Part shown: one piece after another, positions 1 through 39,300 of the stretch
Position numbering within the stretch: position 1 is the stretch's first letter
Layout: every line of letters begins with the position of its first letter
Source: Pelecanus crispus
Taxonomy: Eukaryota; Chordata; Aves; Pelecaniformes; Pelecanidae
DNA length: 64,000 nucleotides
Assembly (NCBI RefSeq): GCF_030463565.1
Contig: NC_134660.1
Coordinates: 3,733,501 to 3,797,500 of the forward strand
Reading direction: 5' to 3'
The notes under the pieces: model-generated
Databases searched by the model: none
Seen by the model: the letters and a program-made list of their open reading frames with translations, nothing else
What the model was told of the DNA's origin: nothing
Made by a program: the position numbers and the translations under genes

Positions 1-349
1 AAACAGGAACTGGCTGCAATGGTAAATTATACATCACTATTTCTCTGAGGAGGCTGTGTTCTAAATTTTCTAACTTTTAAAATCTGTTTTACATTAATTT
101 TAAAGGGCTATTTTGAAATTAGAAATGTTAATCTTTAAAGAACAGTGGGTAATTCCACCTTTATATGGCAATGTTGTTTAAGTAACTTTATTGTTAATAA
201 AAATGTAGTTATTTTACTCTGAACAAGGACACTACATGCACGTAATCTCTGCGTAAGTGACTTAAAAATTCTCAGTCCTTAAAATAATTACTAAAGTATC
301 AGCACTGATGAGAATCTCTGAGCAAGGGAAAAAGAACTGCAGATCACCC
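1..349 (-). other. BRCA1: BRCA1 3' UTR (at least part)
   Basis: AT-rich non-coding DNA directly after the BRCA1 stop. A minus-strand AATAAA (TTTATT on plus, 187-192) could end the transcript near 170, giving a much shorter 3' UTR than in human. No other gene is visible here; the true end could lie outside the window. Confidence 0.5.
187..192 (-). terminator. candidate BRCA1 polyadenylation signal
   Basis: AATAAA on the minus strand about 160 bases after the stop codon. It is the only canonical hexamer between the stop and the window edge. Usage is inferred, not shown. Confidence 0.35.
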
Positions 350-26097
<25,748 letters not shown>

Positions 26098-26779
26098 CCT
26101 TCACATCCAAAAATACTCTACGGGGGGGAAAAGAAAAAATCATTTTTGTTTCTGATCTGTTGTATCCCATGACCATGTTTTCCCCTGTATGTTTTTTTCT
26201 ATAACATGTTGAACAGTATCGAACACTTTGCTGCTATTTCTTGAGAGAGGCTTTACAGCATTGGTGGAGTTCTTACTCTGAGCGTTTACAGTTAAAACCT
26301 GCCAAGTCTGTTAATAGTCAAAGTGGCAGCTGAAAGGGTTTACACAAGTAGCATTCAGCAGAAACTCAGCAAGGGCACACAGAAGCATAACAGCAGAAAA
26401 AAAGGAGCTCTCTAGGCAGCAAAGGATGTACGGGAGACAGCAGACGTACTTACACAAAGGGCGCTGGGAACTGCCTGCGCCAGCCAGCACAGCCAAGACC
26501 CTACAGCAAGTATCGCAAATCCTGAAAACAACGCGAAACCACTCGACCCTGACGCGGCGGCAGCTCGGGAGCAGGGACGGGCCCCGCAGGGACGGGCCCT
26601 CAGCAGGCCGAAGGGAAGCGGCCCAGCACCCAGCTCCCCGCGCTCCGGCCGCCCAGAGAGAGAAGCGCAGGGCGAGCGGGGCGCCGCTGCTGCGGGCTGC
26701 CGAGGCCGAGGCAAGGGGCGAGGCAAGGGGTGGCCACCCGGCCCGGAGCCGCTCGCCCTCCCTCAGGCGCGGCGCCGCA

Positions 26780-26788
26780 TTTCGCGCC
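26780..26788 (+). promoter_or_regulatory. E2F-like site
   Basis: TTTCGCGCC matches the E2F consensus TTTSGCGC. It sits on the BRCA1 side of the shared promoter, which fits S-phase expression of BRCA1 but is not proof. Confidence 0.4.
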
Positions 26789-27271
26789 CTTTCCACCGCC
26801 CTGGGACGCGGCGCACGCGAGCAGCCAATCCCGCACCCAGGCCGCGGCACGTGAGCCGAGAGGCGGCCTCTTATTAGCTCCTTCCCGGCGCGTGACAGTC
26901 CCGCCCCTGCCCCGGCAGGGTGATGCCGGACGGGCGTGGCTGATTGGCTCTGCCGCCGCCGCCGCGTGACCCCGCCGCACGGATTTCCTGGAAGCGCTCA
27001 CCGTGGGAGCTGCGGCGCAACCGCAGAAGCGCGTGCCGCCGATGGCGACCCCGCCTCCGCTGGCGCTGCTCCCCGGCTCTGTTTATTGTTGTGGTGCCAC
27101 AGCGTCTGGCCCCGCCCCCGCCGGCCAACCAACCAGGGCGGCGGGGAGGACGAGTGGCGGGCGGGGCCGCCAATAGTATCGCGCGGAGGGCGCGGGGCTG
27201 GCCGCGGTCGGTCCGCCATGTTAGGACTGTCGGGCCTGACAGGGCTTCGCTTGCCTCCTCGGGAGCGCGGC

Positions 27272-27373
27272 ATGGAGCCGCAGGTGAACCTCCGCGTCAC
27301 CTGCCGCGGGGACACCCAGAGTTTCCTGGTGTCGGACTCGGCGCACACGACGTGGGCGGACGTGGAGGCCATG
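27272..27373 (+). CDS. NBR1: NBR1 coding exon 1: start codon, PB1
   Basis: Begins MEPQVNLRVTCRGDTQSFLV, matching human MEPQVTLNVTFKNEIQSFLV. The ATG has G at -3 and +4. An in-frame ATG at 27218 has no stop between (MLGLSGLTGLRLPPRERG would be added). I kept 27272 because human starts there. Donor CATG/GTGAGC. Confidence 0.94.
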
Positions 27374-30300
27374 GTGAGCGCGGCCCGGCCCGGCCCGCCC
27401 CGCCGTGGGAGGCAGAGCGAGGGCCCAGCGCGGGGCAGTGCTGCCGCAGCCGCGGTGCTGCGGCCGTGGGGAGCCGCCTCCGTGAGGTGCTGGGAGCGTA
27501 AGCGCCTCTCCGAGGGCCCAGCAGCTTCTCTGTCGGCTTTCTAAGCCGTGTCCTCCATTTCGCAGGCTGTTAGAACCGGTGTTTTATTCTGGTGCGGTCT
27601 CAGTTATTCTTCCAGTGGTAGCAGTAACTTTTACTCCTGTTACATATTTAGAGCGGTGTGAAAAGCCTGGTTTGGATAAAGCTTCTTATGGGTCGCTTGT
27701 TTTTCTGTGTGAGCAGGTGGCCTCAGCTGTGTGCTTTGCTCTTTTCCACAGTTATGGCACTTGGCTTTGGCACTGTACCCCTGTAAAGTACAGTCTGTTC
27801 CTCTTATCCCATTCTTTTACTCATTCAAGTAGATACGGTGAAGTAACACTCTTCTGTTTGCCTATAGAACATTTTCCTGAAGATTTATCTTTGCTCTCTG
27901 AGGTACTGAGTCACTAACATACATTTTTTTTGTTTCTTGCTTCCTGGTGCCTTGTGTGTGCTAGCTTGCGTATAACTGGTTTTGTTAGTGGGCCGTGCGT
28001 GCATAGACAGTTGCTTACAAAGGTCTGTATATCATGCACTTGGTATATTGAATAGATTTTGTTTGGATGTCTCTTTCCAGTGCTATTTAGTGAAAATTCT
28101 TGTATTGGCTGAGGTTGAAACTGTGTAGTAAGGATTCCTTTGGTTATGATGAAGCTGCAGTGATTTTTATTTTTTTTTTTAAATTCTGTAGCAACTGTTC
28201 TGTTTTTTTAGCTTATTCTCAAAGTTGCCTCTTAAGAGATCCTGCCAATATTTTGTTTTCTCTCTTTCCGTTCTTTTTTTAGCTAACATATTGCAGTGTA
28301 CCTTGTAGGAGGTTCTTGCATTGTGAATTACTCAAAATCAGAGTTAGAACTGCTGCATCTTCACTCATTGTATTTCAGTCCTCTGGAAGAGGCACTAGTT
28401 TAGGCTTAAAATATTTGGTGGCAAGTAGACCCTGCAGGAATGCCTGAACTAGTCAGAATCCTACTCGCACCAAAGCTGGAAGCAGATTGCTATGTATGCA
28501 TGGTGTTGCCCTTAATCTTAAGTAGTCTGAGAGTGAGGGTGTGCTTGTTGAAGGTGTGGTGTTCTGTTACAATAATGTTTTTCTAACCAAGATAGTACCA
28601 CTGCGTGTCCCTGCGCTATGTTGTGTGAATTACTGTTTCAAGGTAGTATCAGTTACACTGTGTCTTTCCTGTGTTTTAATGGATTATTAAACATGTCTGG
28701 TGTTCATAAGGGATAACCCAATCTCTGGTTCTAGCTTGAGTTTTAAGGGAGCAATTTGTGGTACTGAACAATGTGGATACAGACCACAGTTTCTTCTTGA
28801 CAAGCTGAGTTGGTTCACTCGCTGCACTCCCAACATTAGTTTGGGATATATCACTGGAAGAGCCTGCCTGTAGCGCATTCATTGCAGAATGTATGTAACT
28901 ATGTCATTGTGCTCATGTGGTGCTGTGTAAGCCCCAGCCATCTGCTGTCTTCTAAGGCTGCTGGTGTTCTGTTAGGTCCAGGCCAGCAGAATGTGTCTCA
29001 GATACAGCAGTTTTTCAGGCAGAGTTTCTGGCGAGAAAAATACAGCTTATATAGGTAAATGATACAAAAATGCATATGAGCCTCAAAGACTGTTATACAA
29101 CATAGGGAAACAATTGCCTTCATTTATGGTTCATTTGGTGCTGTTCGTTCTGCCCTATTAATGCAAAATACAAAATAGTTGCTCAGCTTTATTCTAATTC
29201 TGATCTTTACAATGGATTTATATTTTCAAATGTACAGAGCATCAGCCAGTGAGTAGTAGAATGAGATACTTTGCTCTTTTTAGTACTTGAATTAATCCTC
29301 GTTTCTCAAAACACAAATAGGTTTGTGGAAAAAAGGCTGTCACCTGTGTGAACTGTCTACCTGGTGCTTTTTAATGTGAAAGTTAGCATTCAGTGATTGC
29401 TGGCTTTAGCCTTTGTGTATTGCAATGTTTACCATGCCTGAGTTTGTTAACCCTGAGCTAGTCCTCTTATAATGGAAAGGTTATTATTTATTTTGGGGTA
29501 AACATTAACTAGGGAAGGTGAAACATAAAAGAAATTAATTTTTTCTTTTCATTATAGCAAGTTAGTAGAGGTTGGAGGCAAGGCACTGGGGAGAGTTGTT
29601 CAACTCCAGAAGAATGGATTTTGTAAAACAGTGTTTATTTCGACTGAGAAACTGAAGGGAGGGGTGGAAGGGTTAAAACATTTTTCCCTATTAATAATCA
29701 CGATTAGCTGAAAACATCTGTAGTCCTGTCTTATTGTGGTTTTGTGTTCTTTTTTCCTTACAGGTTAAAGTTTCATTTGACCTGGACAACGTTCAGATCA
29801 AATACATTGATGAGGATAATGATGAGGTAAAATACCCCTCCACCCTCCCAACAGGTCTACCAAAACATGGCTGGTGTGAACCTTTCCACCTCTTGATAAT
29901 TTGTAGTGGGTCCTTCAGGAGTGTCTATTATGTGGGTGAGAGGTGATGTTTTTGCCCCTTTGATAAGAAAATAGCCATTAGTCTTGTGGTTTCACTCTTA
30001 ATGTAGCATATTTATTTCAAAATATTTTTTTAGAAGCTACTGCCTTTCCTTTTCCCTGCCCCATAGAAACAGCCAGCGGTTCTATGTGCTCTGGGAGGGA
30101 TGCTTCTGTTGAGGGATTTTTTATTTTCCATTTTACCAGAATAAGGTAGTTACAGCTATTTGTGATGGCAGCCATGGTAAAGCCCTGTCTCTTCCATGTA
30201 TGTTCCTTCCTCTGAAAAATGTAGGTCCCCTGTCGTTAGCATACATTTACTTCAGTGATCTGGTGTACTCAAATCCTCTGTCTGTTTTATGCAAATGCTA

Positions 30301-33300
30301 TAATCTCCAAGCAGATTACTGACTTAGAAAACAAATTGGTTACTTCTAGTTGTCCTTGTTGAGTAACTTCCTGCTTTACATAACCTCACCCTCTCATATT
30401 CTTTCTGTTTATCTAGAGATTTTGAGTAGAATGCAGCTCTCAAAGAGAACATAACTTTTGCAAACTCTGTGTTCTGCTACTTAGTTTGTAGCTCTACTAA
30501 ATTGCAGAGATGGGGATCCTTGTTTTTATTTTCTTTTTTTTCCCCCCGCTAAGGGGAAATGTCAAGATGCTTCCAGCAACATTTCAGGGAAAGATTCTCC
30601 CTTTATTTTCCAGCCTGTATCTATATAAATATATAGATGTATCTGTTAAAGATTTTTCAAATACTAATAGGGTAGATGCTGTTCAGAATCATGCAATGCT
30701 GTAGTGATTAAATAGCTTCTTGTATTAGAAACTTCTATGTGCAAAATTGATAAATGAGCACCTGTAGAAGATGGGCTTGGCTTGTATCTAAATTAAAGGA
30801 ACAGTTAAGTCTTTCTTTCATGTTGGGCATTAAAAGCAACTGGGTCCAACCTCTGTGTACTTGTATAGCGAACCCAGTGGTACTGGCACCAGCTTACTTC
30901 CAGTAGATGAGACCACAGTTGTTCTGGACGCTAGTAGGTGCCAGAGACCTTGCTTATTGTGCAATAAAGAACATGGTCCACTCCAGAACACCACAACATT
31001 GATTAATGATTAAACCTGGCAGCAATAACAAATATCTGAAGGAGCGGTATTTTAGAAACTCTGAATAACAAAGTACGTTTATTCTGAAAGCGTATTAATT
31101 TTAAGAGAATTACAAAAATGTATCAGTGGCTGTTGCTCACTATTATTTCTCTTTGCAGGTCTCTGTGAATAGCAAAGGTGAGCTGCTACTTTACTGAAGT
31201 GAAATCAGTAAACAGACCCCAAATGTTGTTCCTGTTTTTGGAGAAGCTCTTGAGAATGCTTGCTTTTTGGTTTTTGGATTTTATGTACGGTTGGGCATCA
31301 AATTCTTCCCAAAGGAAGGAGTTTTTGGTCAATAGGAACAAATTGGAAATGACTAAATTAATGGAATGTTAAGTCTCTAGGCTGTGAGAATATGTTTGCT
31401 TGTTGCTGTATATAAAACTTCTTCCTTCAGTAGCACTATTTTAAAAGAATTTATAGAAGGTATGGGAGACACTCCTTGATGTGAGGGTCCCTAAATACTA
31501 TGTGCTAAACTTACATCTGTTGTTTGAGACAGGAAAAATTCACATTTCTTTCCCTTTTTCTTTAGAGGAATATGAAGAAGCTCTGAAGGTAAATGCTCTC
31601 TTTGACTTTTTTCAATATATTCATCCTTCTCCAATTAAAACTGGTGTAGCTGAGAAAAAAACATCATTACCTGGCCTGTGGAAATCAGAATAGCTTAGTT
31701 TTCTAGCTTTGAACACTGGCTTGAATGTTTTGCTACAATTTTTTTCCATCCAGGCTAGTCTTGATTTGTGTAAATGAGTTGAATAGGCCGTTGTGATTGA
31801 GGGCCCTGAGCAGCCAATTCATTGGTTAAATGACTGGCTTGCTCAAACACTTAAATGGTAATCCCATGGTTGGAGATACAGGGCTCTAATGGGATCCCTT
31901 TAAAACTCTTGCCACGTAGGCTCTAATGTTGTACTCTCTGGCAATAACTTTAATTGGTATCAATGCTTAGTTACTTTATAAGCAGTTAATTTTACTTGGG
32001 CAAAATAAGAATTGCATTCCTTTAAGTTTCAGTTGTACAGCACTAATGCTTTCAAGAACTTTTTGCTTGTGGTCTGAATTTCAAATCTGATAATAATTTG
32101 AAAATAATCATAAATTAAAAGTTTACTCTAAGTTCCTGGACAGAATCTCTATTGTGTGCTGGCTCATATGAAGAGGTTTATTGTAGATTGAAAAGTTCTT
32201 GCAGAATACCTGCATAATTAACCTTTTGCTTATAATAAATCTTTTAATAAGCATATTGGTAACCTTTAAGAAAGGCAGAATAGACGATCAGCTGATTGTA
32301 CCTTGGCATTTCACTCAGTTTTTCTTTTTGTGTGTGTTAGTCTTTCCCCAACCTCTCCAGTGTAGTGTAGTGCTATGTTTTTACAGGATTTTGTATGTTG
32401 GTTGTAAGTGGAGTAAATATGGTGTGTGTATGTACTGTTTATTTAGATTGCAGCTAAACAAGGAAATCAACTTCAGATGCATGTGTATGAAGAAAACTCT
32501 TCTCTGAAAGAACCTTCATATTCTTGTTCTTTGCAACGACGTGAAAAAACTGTGACAGAAAAGTTGGCACCTCTTAAAGATGAGAAGAAACCTCTTTTGC
32601 ACTATTCCATGCCAGCTCAGGGGTTAGAGGAAGACTTAAAAAAAGAAAAGGAGCTGACAACTCAGGTAGGGTGCAGAGCTGGATTATATATTCATTAAAC
32701 CAAAGAATTCATCAATGTAATTATAGGCTGATCATCATCTTTACCTATACATAAAAAGTCTGAGTTCAGAAGTTGGTCTTCATTTTCAGCTACCTGCACC
32801 CATTGAAGCTTGCAAAATTATTTGGGTGTCTTCAAGAGGATATTTTAATGCTGCAGTTAGAAATACCGACTCTTTCATGTTGACCATTCTTAAGTATTTT
32901 GATAAACAAAGCAGTTGGTCTCCTGAAGCCCTGATTGCCATCTAGTAACTTCTGGTTGACTTGATTTCTTTGGCTCTGATGTGTAATTACACTCAAATGC
33001 TAATAAGGCAGAAACCTTTCAGGAAAATGTCAGTGGCTTCCTTGTGTTGCTTTTCCACTGTTTTCCGAAGAACTTTTTTTTTTTTTTTTTTTTTCCCCCT
33101 AAAGATACTTGAGGGGAGAGCTATTTGAAAGTGGTTAACTTGCTGTATCAAGGTTTTTTGCAGCTTTGCATATTTAAGGTTTGTGACTTATTTTTGTGGT
33201 GTGTTTGTTTTGTTTGGTGTTTTCCCCCAGCAAAAGTTAAATCACGCTAGAACAGGAAGAACAAATGAAAATCCTCCAGGATGGTTTACTAGCTACTTGG

Positions 33301-36300
33301 AAACAGTAAGTGTATTTTCTTCTTAATTTTAGTATTCTTAAAGGAATACATAAGAGGCTGTGGGTGGAAAAAATACCTGTAATGCCTAACTCTATAGATC
33401 TGATCATACTTGCTCTCGGTACTTGTGACTGGGATCTTAAAGGGCATTTAGGCACCTAATCACTTTGCTTTTGTGGTGATAAATGAAAACTAAATGTCTA
33501 ACGATGACTGTACAGTGTAGGTGTTAACTTAAAAAAAAGTTTGATACATGCCACTTCTTGTCAAAAATGGATTGTTTGGTTTATGCACTTGATTGGTTTA
33601 GTGTAGTTTTAAGTAGCTCCCATGCTAGAATCCTTGTTGCACTCCAGATAGTCACAGGAACTTCAGGGCACTCATGATGAGAGCGAGCGTGAAATACGAT
33701 GTTGCTGTTGGAGACTCTTGTTTGACCAGTTTCAGGAGGGTAGTACTTAGGGTTTCCTGAGGTTTGAAGCATAGCATTTGATGACCTTGCTTTTCTCAGT
33801 TGTTCAGTTTAAGACAATACTTTCAGGAGGCCAATGAGTATAATCTATAGATTAAGATTATGTGAGTGTTTAACTTGTTTTTGAACAGCTAATAAACATC
33901 ACTGAGAAGCAGTTAGATATGAATGCTAAGAATTAATTGGCTAGGGAGTTCTTGAAACTTAAAAGGTACAGTGGTGCAATAGTACATGCGTTTATCTCTA
34001 AGCTTCCCCCCCCCACCCCCCGCCAGCATCTCCCTTCCTTTGCTGCCTCTTTCTGCAAACTAAAGATAGGGGAGCTTAATGGTTATATTTAAAACATCCC
34101 TGGTGGACAAAATCAGGACTTAATGATAGAGATTGCAGAGGGGTTTGGGAGTTGTGTTGTCTCAGAGATTAGTTTCCTTCCCTTTGTGCAAGGTTATGGA
34201 AAAACCTTAATATTGTAAACATGAATATATGAATTTCATTTGCCTTGTTAAAACCTATGGGCTGGTATTTTCTAAAATACAAATCCTCTTTGAGGAATGT
34301 GATACTTGTTTAATTTCATCTGGAATGTGCTGGGGGGGATGGTAATTGGATTCTTAGCTGCTTTTTGACTTATGGATTGGGAGACTTGGGACAATGTAAT
34401 CCAGCTTTTGAAGCTGCATAGGTGGGTCTCATCCATGACTACTTTAATTTTTTCTCCAGTTCAGGGAACAAGTAGTTAAGGAAACTGTTGAGAAACTGGA
34501 ACAGAAACTGTATGAGAAGCTTGTCCATCACAATCAGCCTCCAGATTTTTCTGAGAGCTCTGTTACAGCAGCACCTCCAACTTCAGAGAGCCAGGTGGGG
34601 AATGGCAACCAGTGTGACTGGCTGATCTCCTGCTGCAACTGCCAGGCCCGAATTGTTGGAGTTCGCTACCAGTGCAGGTAGAAAATGATGAGAGATGGGA
34701 GTGTGGGAAGCCTAACGTAAGGCATGCGAATGAGGCTGAGAAACTATCTTGGTGTCATAGACGTCTAGGTTTCTAACCTGCAGCATGCTGTACATTTCAG
34801 AACCTCTAGCATGTGTCTCACAAACACTTATGTTCTCTGCTGTGGTGACTAGACCTTATCTGCATAAGAGCAAGGTTAATACTATTTTGAAAAAACGTGA
34901 TTGTTAAAACAAAGTGAGAGGACTTTATAACACTTGCTATATTCTCAAACACTCTTTTTTGCATATAACGTGCAGTAATTGTAAAGGAAAATGTTTCATT
35001 CCGTTAACTAAACAAAAAAGCAAAACTTATAACCCCCAGTCTGTAATAGTCCTTTATTTAGTTCTGACAGTCAATGAGACTTAAGGCAGGTCATGCTTTT
35101 TTTAATGATCTCGCTGTTGTCAGTTTAATAATATGAAATAGGTTTTGATGAGTGTCTTAAGTGAGGTTTTGATTTGAATGAGGCAATTGCTGTAAAGGTA
35201 GGCATTTTAGGACTAGGGAGCAGTGGTGAATGGAGTGCCAACAGGGGATTTTCCTCGGATGTTCATTTTTCTTGCTGGCAGAAGTCGACAGACTGTTTTT
35301 TACTAGTCCTGTTCCTGCAGGAACAATCTTTGCATCCCTGAATACTTCAGTTGACTTATCCTCTGTATTTTCATAAGTATGATGCTGTTTCTGGCGTTGG
35401 ATTTCAGTATAACGTTTTATGCTTTATAGCAACAATTGTTAGTCACTTGTGCTAAAGGAAGCATCAGTTTTTTTCCAATGTGTATTCAAGAAGGAAATGA
35501 GAACTGTGTTGCAGTTCTGCCAAGAAGAGAGATACTGATCTAGGTATTCCAGATGGCTCCAAATACTGATGTACAAGTGAGAGAACCAGCTTCTGTTTCA
35601 CTCAGGCACTGCTTGCAATAGTAGTATGATACAGAGTTGTTTCCCTGCAGAAATGTAAGGATTAATTATTCTTCAGTGTCTCTTTCTAGTGCATTAATTC
35701 TTTGCCTCTTGGTAACCTTCTGCCTCTTCTGCTTTGCAGCCTTTGTCCAGCCTACAATATCTGTGAACAGTGTGAAGCAGGAACATATGCACATGATCCT
35801 AATCATGTCTTGTTAAAGCTGCGAAGACCTGTACTATGTATTGCTGAGAATTACAGCCTTGCAGAGTTTTCACGTCGCCTGCCTGCTACTCTGGAGCAAG
35901 TTAGGTAAATGGTGGCACCTGTCAGTACCTGACAAGATTATCCTGATAGCAAAGTGGAAACACCTGTATTGGGGTCGATGTTCAGCTTTTATTTTAGATC
36001 TAGAGGTAACAAGAAATGGAAATGGTACTCAAACTTTATTGTGAGTAGCTAAAAATAGCTATATACTTATAAATGGCCTAAGTCGCAAATCTTACAGCGT
36101 TTTTAATTATAAAGAAAAGGCAGAATTTTGTGTCATAGATGGGTAGCAAACTTTGAGAGCTTGCTTTTTCTTTGAGTGTACTCTGACCTGCCTTTAAATT
36201 TGCTCTTTCACTGAGGCCATTCAAAATATCTTCACAAGCAACTATGAAGATGTTTTTTTAAAATCATCTGGTATCCAGTCTAGAAGCATGAGACACTTTC

Positions 36301-39300
36301 TGAAGTGTTCTCTTTGAGACTGAGACTTGTTGGCTAAAGCTAGATTCTAATCAATTTAATGTATTGTAACAAGGTGGCTTATTCCCTCTGCAGGCTCCAG
36401 AAACAGATGGACAAAAGATTTCTGAAGGCAGAAAAGCAAAGATTACGAGCAGAGAAGAAACAGCGAAAGGCAGAGGTCCGAGAGCTCAAAAAGCAGCTAA
36501 AATTGCACAGGAAAATTCATCTGTGGAACTCTGTCCATGTATTGGAAACTAGTGGCTCACCTACTCTGAAATCTGAGAGTCTCCAACCTAATACCTTCTT
36601 GTAAGAGATGTTGTTAGCTGAGCATTTCTTAGTTGTGCTATGTGTCCTTTCATGATGAGACCAAGTTGAAGTAACAGGAGGAAGGTTATGAAATTGCTTA
36701 TTTAAAGTATCGTTTGTCATTGACCCCTGTGAGAATTTTGTCTAAATGGATTTTGCAAGGTGGAGTGGTGTGTGTTACTGGTTTTACTTGGGAGGAGAGT
36801 AGGAGAAGAAAAAAGCAACTGATGGTTATTACCAGAAACTTACAGATTTATATAGATTTAGGAGGAAGGGGAATGCCTAGGATTACATATATATGCATAC
36901 AGTGTAAATTAAGTGTAAATTAACGTTACTGCCAGTTTTAAAAAAGTCTGTATCTTCCTGCTATATTAAGTGTCTCTGCAAAGTCAAATATGTTCTATGT
37001 GCTTATGTTCAGTGCTTTTTTTTGCTTTTTTTTTTCCTCTTTTATGTGATCTTAGGCTGAGGCTCACTAGGCAGCAGGGTCAGGCAGGCAACCACCCTGC
37101 ATTTTCCATTCCCTTTGGTTTTCTGAATGTCCAAGTGTTAAAACTTGTATAGTTCTAGTTTCTTTAATTCATCCCTTCTATTTAGGGCATTTAAAAGTCA
37201 AATTAACTTAATCAGTTACTTATATTTGCAGGCAGCTTGAAATAGCTATCTTTGCTTCCTTTTTGCTGAACAGGCATATTACAGGAGCAAAACCAATGCT
37301 AGTTTAGGTCCTAAATCTTTTTTTTTTTTTTTTTTTTAATGTTTGAAAGTTGGCATGCATATGAGCTGTTTTGCCAGTCCCCTCTCAGTGTGCCCAAGTT
37401 AACAGTAAAGCTTTGGGTTAAATCTATTTTTGAGCCCCTTTCAGGAAAAAAAAGTGGTATCTTGCTGAAAAGTATTCCTTGTAAGGCCAAATAAAAGACA
37501 CTGGCGCTTAAACTATAGCACAATCTTTTTGATTCAATATCAAAAAGATAATGACTTCTTTCTCTAACAGAATTGCATAGCCCAAAGTGCTGTCAGACTA
37601 AATCAGCTGAAGAACAGTGAACTTTTCTCTGTTAAACCTGCCTTCCGTAATTATAACAATATTCCTCCAAATGAGCAAATCTTGTTTTGATGTGTTTCTT
37701 TTTTCCTTAAGGAAAGGAAAGCAAACTGCTATGTGATGTTTAGACTTAAAATGGAAGCACTAGCTAAAATGTTAGAATCTTGAAACACTTCTAGATATAA
37801 AAGACAAAAACAAACTAAATGGCCTCCTCTGTTTTTAGCCAGTGAAATAGCAGCTGAACGACTTCCTCAGTTTTAGTGGGTTTTGGTGTATTTTTTGTTT
37901 GTTTGTTTTCTCCCCCCCGATCCCAGGAGTCCTAGTCAACCCTTTCAAGCAATTGTCCCAACACTAAGTGCGGTATTTGTGGATGAGAATTTGCCAGATG
38001 GGACTCACTTGCAACCAGGAACAAAGTTTATCAAACACTGGCGAATGAAAAATACTGGCAATGTGGAATGGAGCTCAGATACAAAGGTATCTTGCCTTTG
38101 ATATTACTTTTACACACTAAAATAGTTCTAGAAAATACATTTGAATGCATTAGGAATCTGAATTCTCTGTCAGAACCTGTTCAGGATTTCATTTGGCCTG
38201 TTAATTCACAAGCTGGGAATTCTGGGGCAATAAGCTGTCTAGGTACTCTTTACAATTGCAGACTATAGGAGGAAAGGAATCAAGACTAACATCACTGAAC
38301 ATGTCTTCCAGTACTGATATAATGTTACAGTTCATCCTTGTTTACAACAGGTGTGTTGCTTTTCTGACTTCAAAAAGTCTGTCTTCTGTGAGTGACTGAG
38401 ATCCTGTTGAAAGATGGGGGTATCTTCTTACTTTGTGGTGATAGTGACTGATGTGAGAATGTTTACTAGCAGCCTCTTCTCCATGCCCAGTATCTGCAGG
38501 GCCTTTCAGCAGAGGAACTTGAAGTGCTCCTTACTGCCCACAGTTTGCAGGGAAGCTTGTGAAGTTAACTTTTGCTTTTTCTTTTGTATATTTCAGCTGA
38601 AACTTATGTGGGGAAATCTGACCTTGGCATCTTCTGAAAAAAAAGATGTGGTAGTGCCATCCCTTCCATCGGGACAAGTAGGAACTGTTTCAGTTGAGTT
38701 TGTAGCTCCTAATATAGAAGGAACTTACACCTCTCACTGGAGACTGTCACACAGAGGGGAACAGTTTGGGCCCAGGATCTGGTGCAGTATTGTTGTGGAT
38801 CCCTCCCCAGCTACTGACTATCTAGAAAGCAATTGGAAGGATTCTGACTCCTGTCAGAAGGATAAAGCTTCCAGCACCAAAGAGGCAAGTAACTCATACA
38901 GTTTTGGGGGCAGTTCTGAATTGCCTAGTAGAAGGAGCAGTTAATTTTGTTTGGTGCAATGGCATAGTGTCCCTAACTATATCGATTCCCAGGGGATTCT
39001 CTTAGTTGTTTGCTTCTGATTTTTATTTATAATAGAAAAGAAGCACAACTTCTATTGCATTTGTAAGTTCCAAAATGGTCGTTCTTTTTGACAGGCATAC
39101 GGAATTAGTTATCAGTCTGTTGCAGCTATTTGTCTAGTCCTTTGATTGAACTGAAACACCACAGGATTTCTCTTTATGTTAGATCTTGTTCTTTTGGCTC
39201 TAAAATGAGTTGAATTAAATCTCTTTTCAAATTACTTGTGTTCTTATACACGATATGCAGGTTTTACATTTCATGTAACTGTTTTATTTGCTGCCTGCCT

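Larger units (their letters stand above)
26530..27500. promoter_or_regulatory. CpG-rich bidirectional BRCA1/NBR1 promoter
   Basis: About 1 kb of very GC- and CpG-rich DNA between the divergent BRCA1 (ATG 26097) and NBR1 (ATG 27272) start codons, which are only 1.2 kb apart. No TATA box is obvious. Visible sites: CCAAT at 26825-26829 and 27170-27174, inverted CCAAT (ATTGG) at 26943-26947, an E2F-type TTTCGCGCC at 26780-26788, and an E-box CACGTG at 26848-26853. E2F control of BRCA1 is established in mammals; its use here is inferred. The non-coding first exon of BRCA1 should lie here. Minus-strand donors at 26453 (TTTGT/GTAAGT) and 27001 (CACG/GTGAGC) are candidates, and I cannot choose between them. 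Long ORFs across this block are a by-product of the GC content. Confidence 0.85.

Noticed and set aside
26311-26854. Open frames of 140-180 codons on both strands in the BRCA1-NBR1 island
   Set aside because: Both are Ala/Arg/Pro-rich readings of CpG-island DNA; neither keeps splice structure or resembles a known protein.
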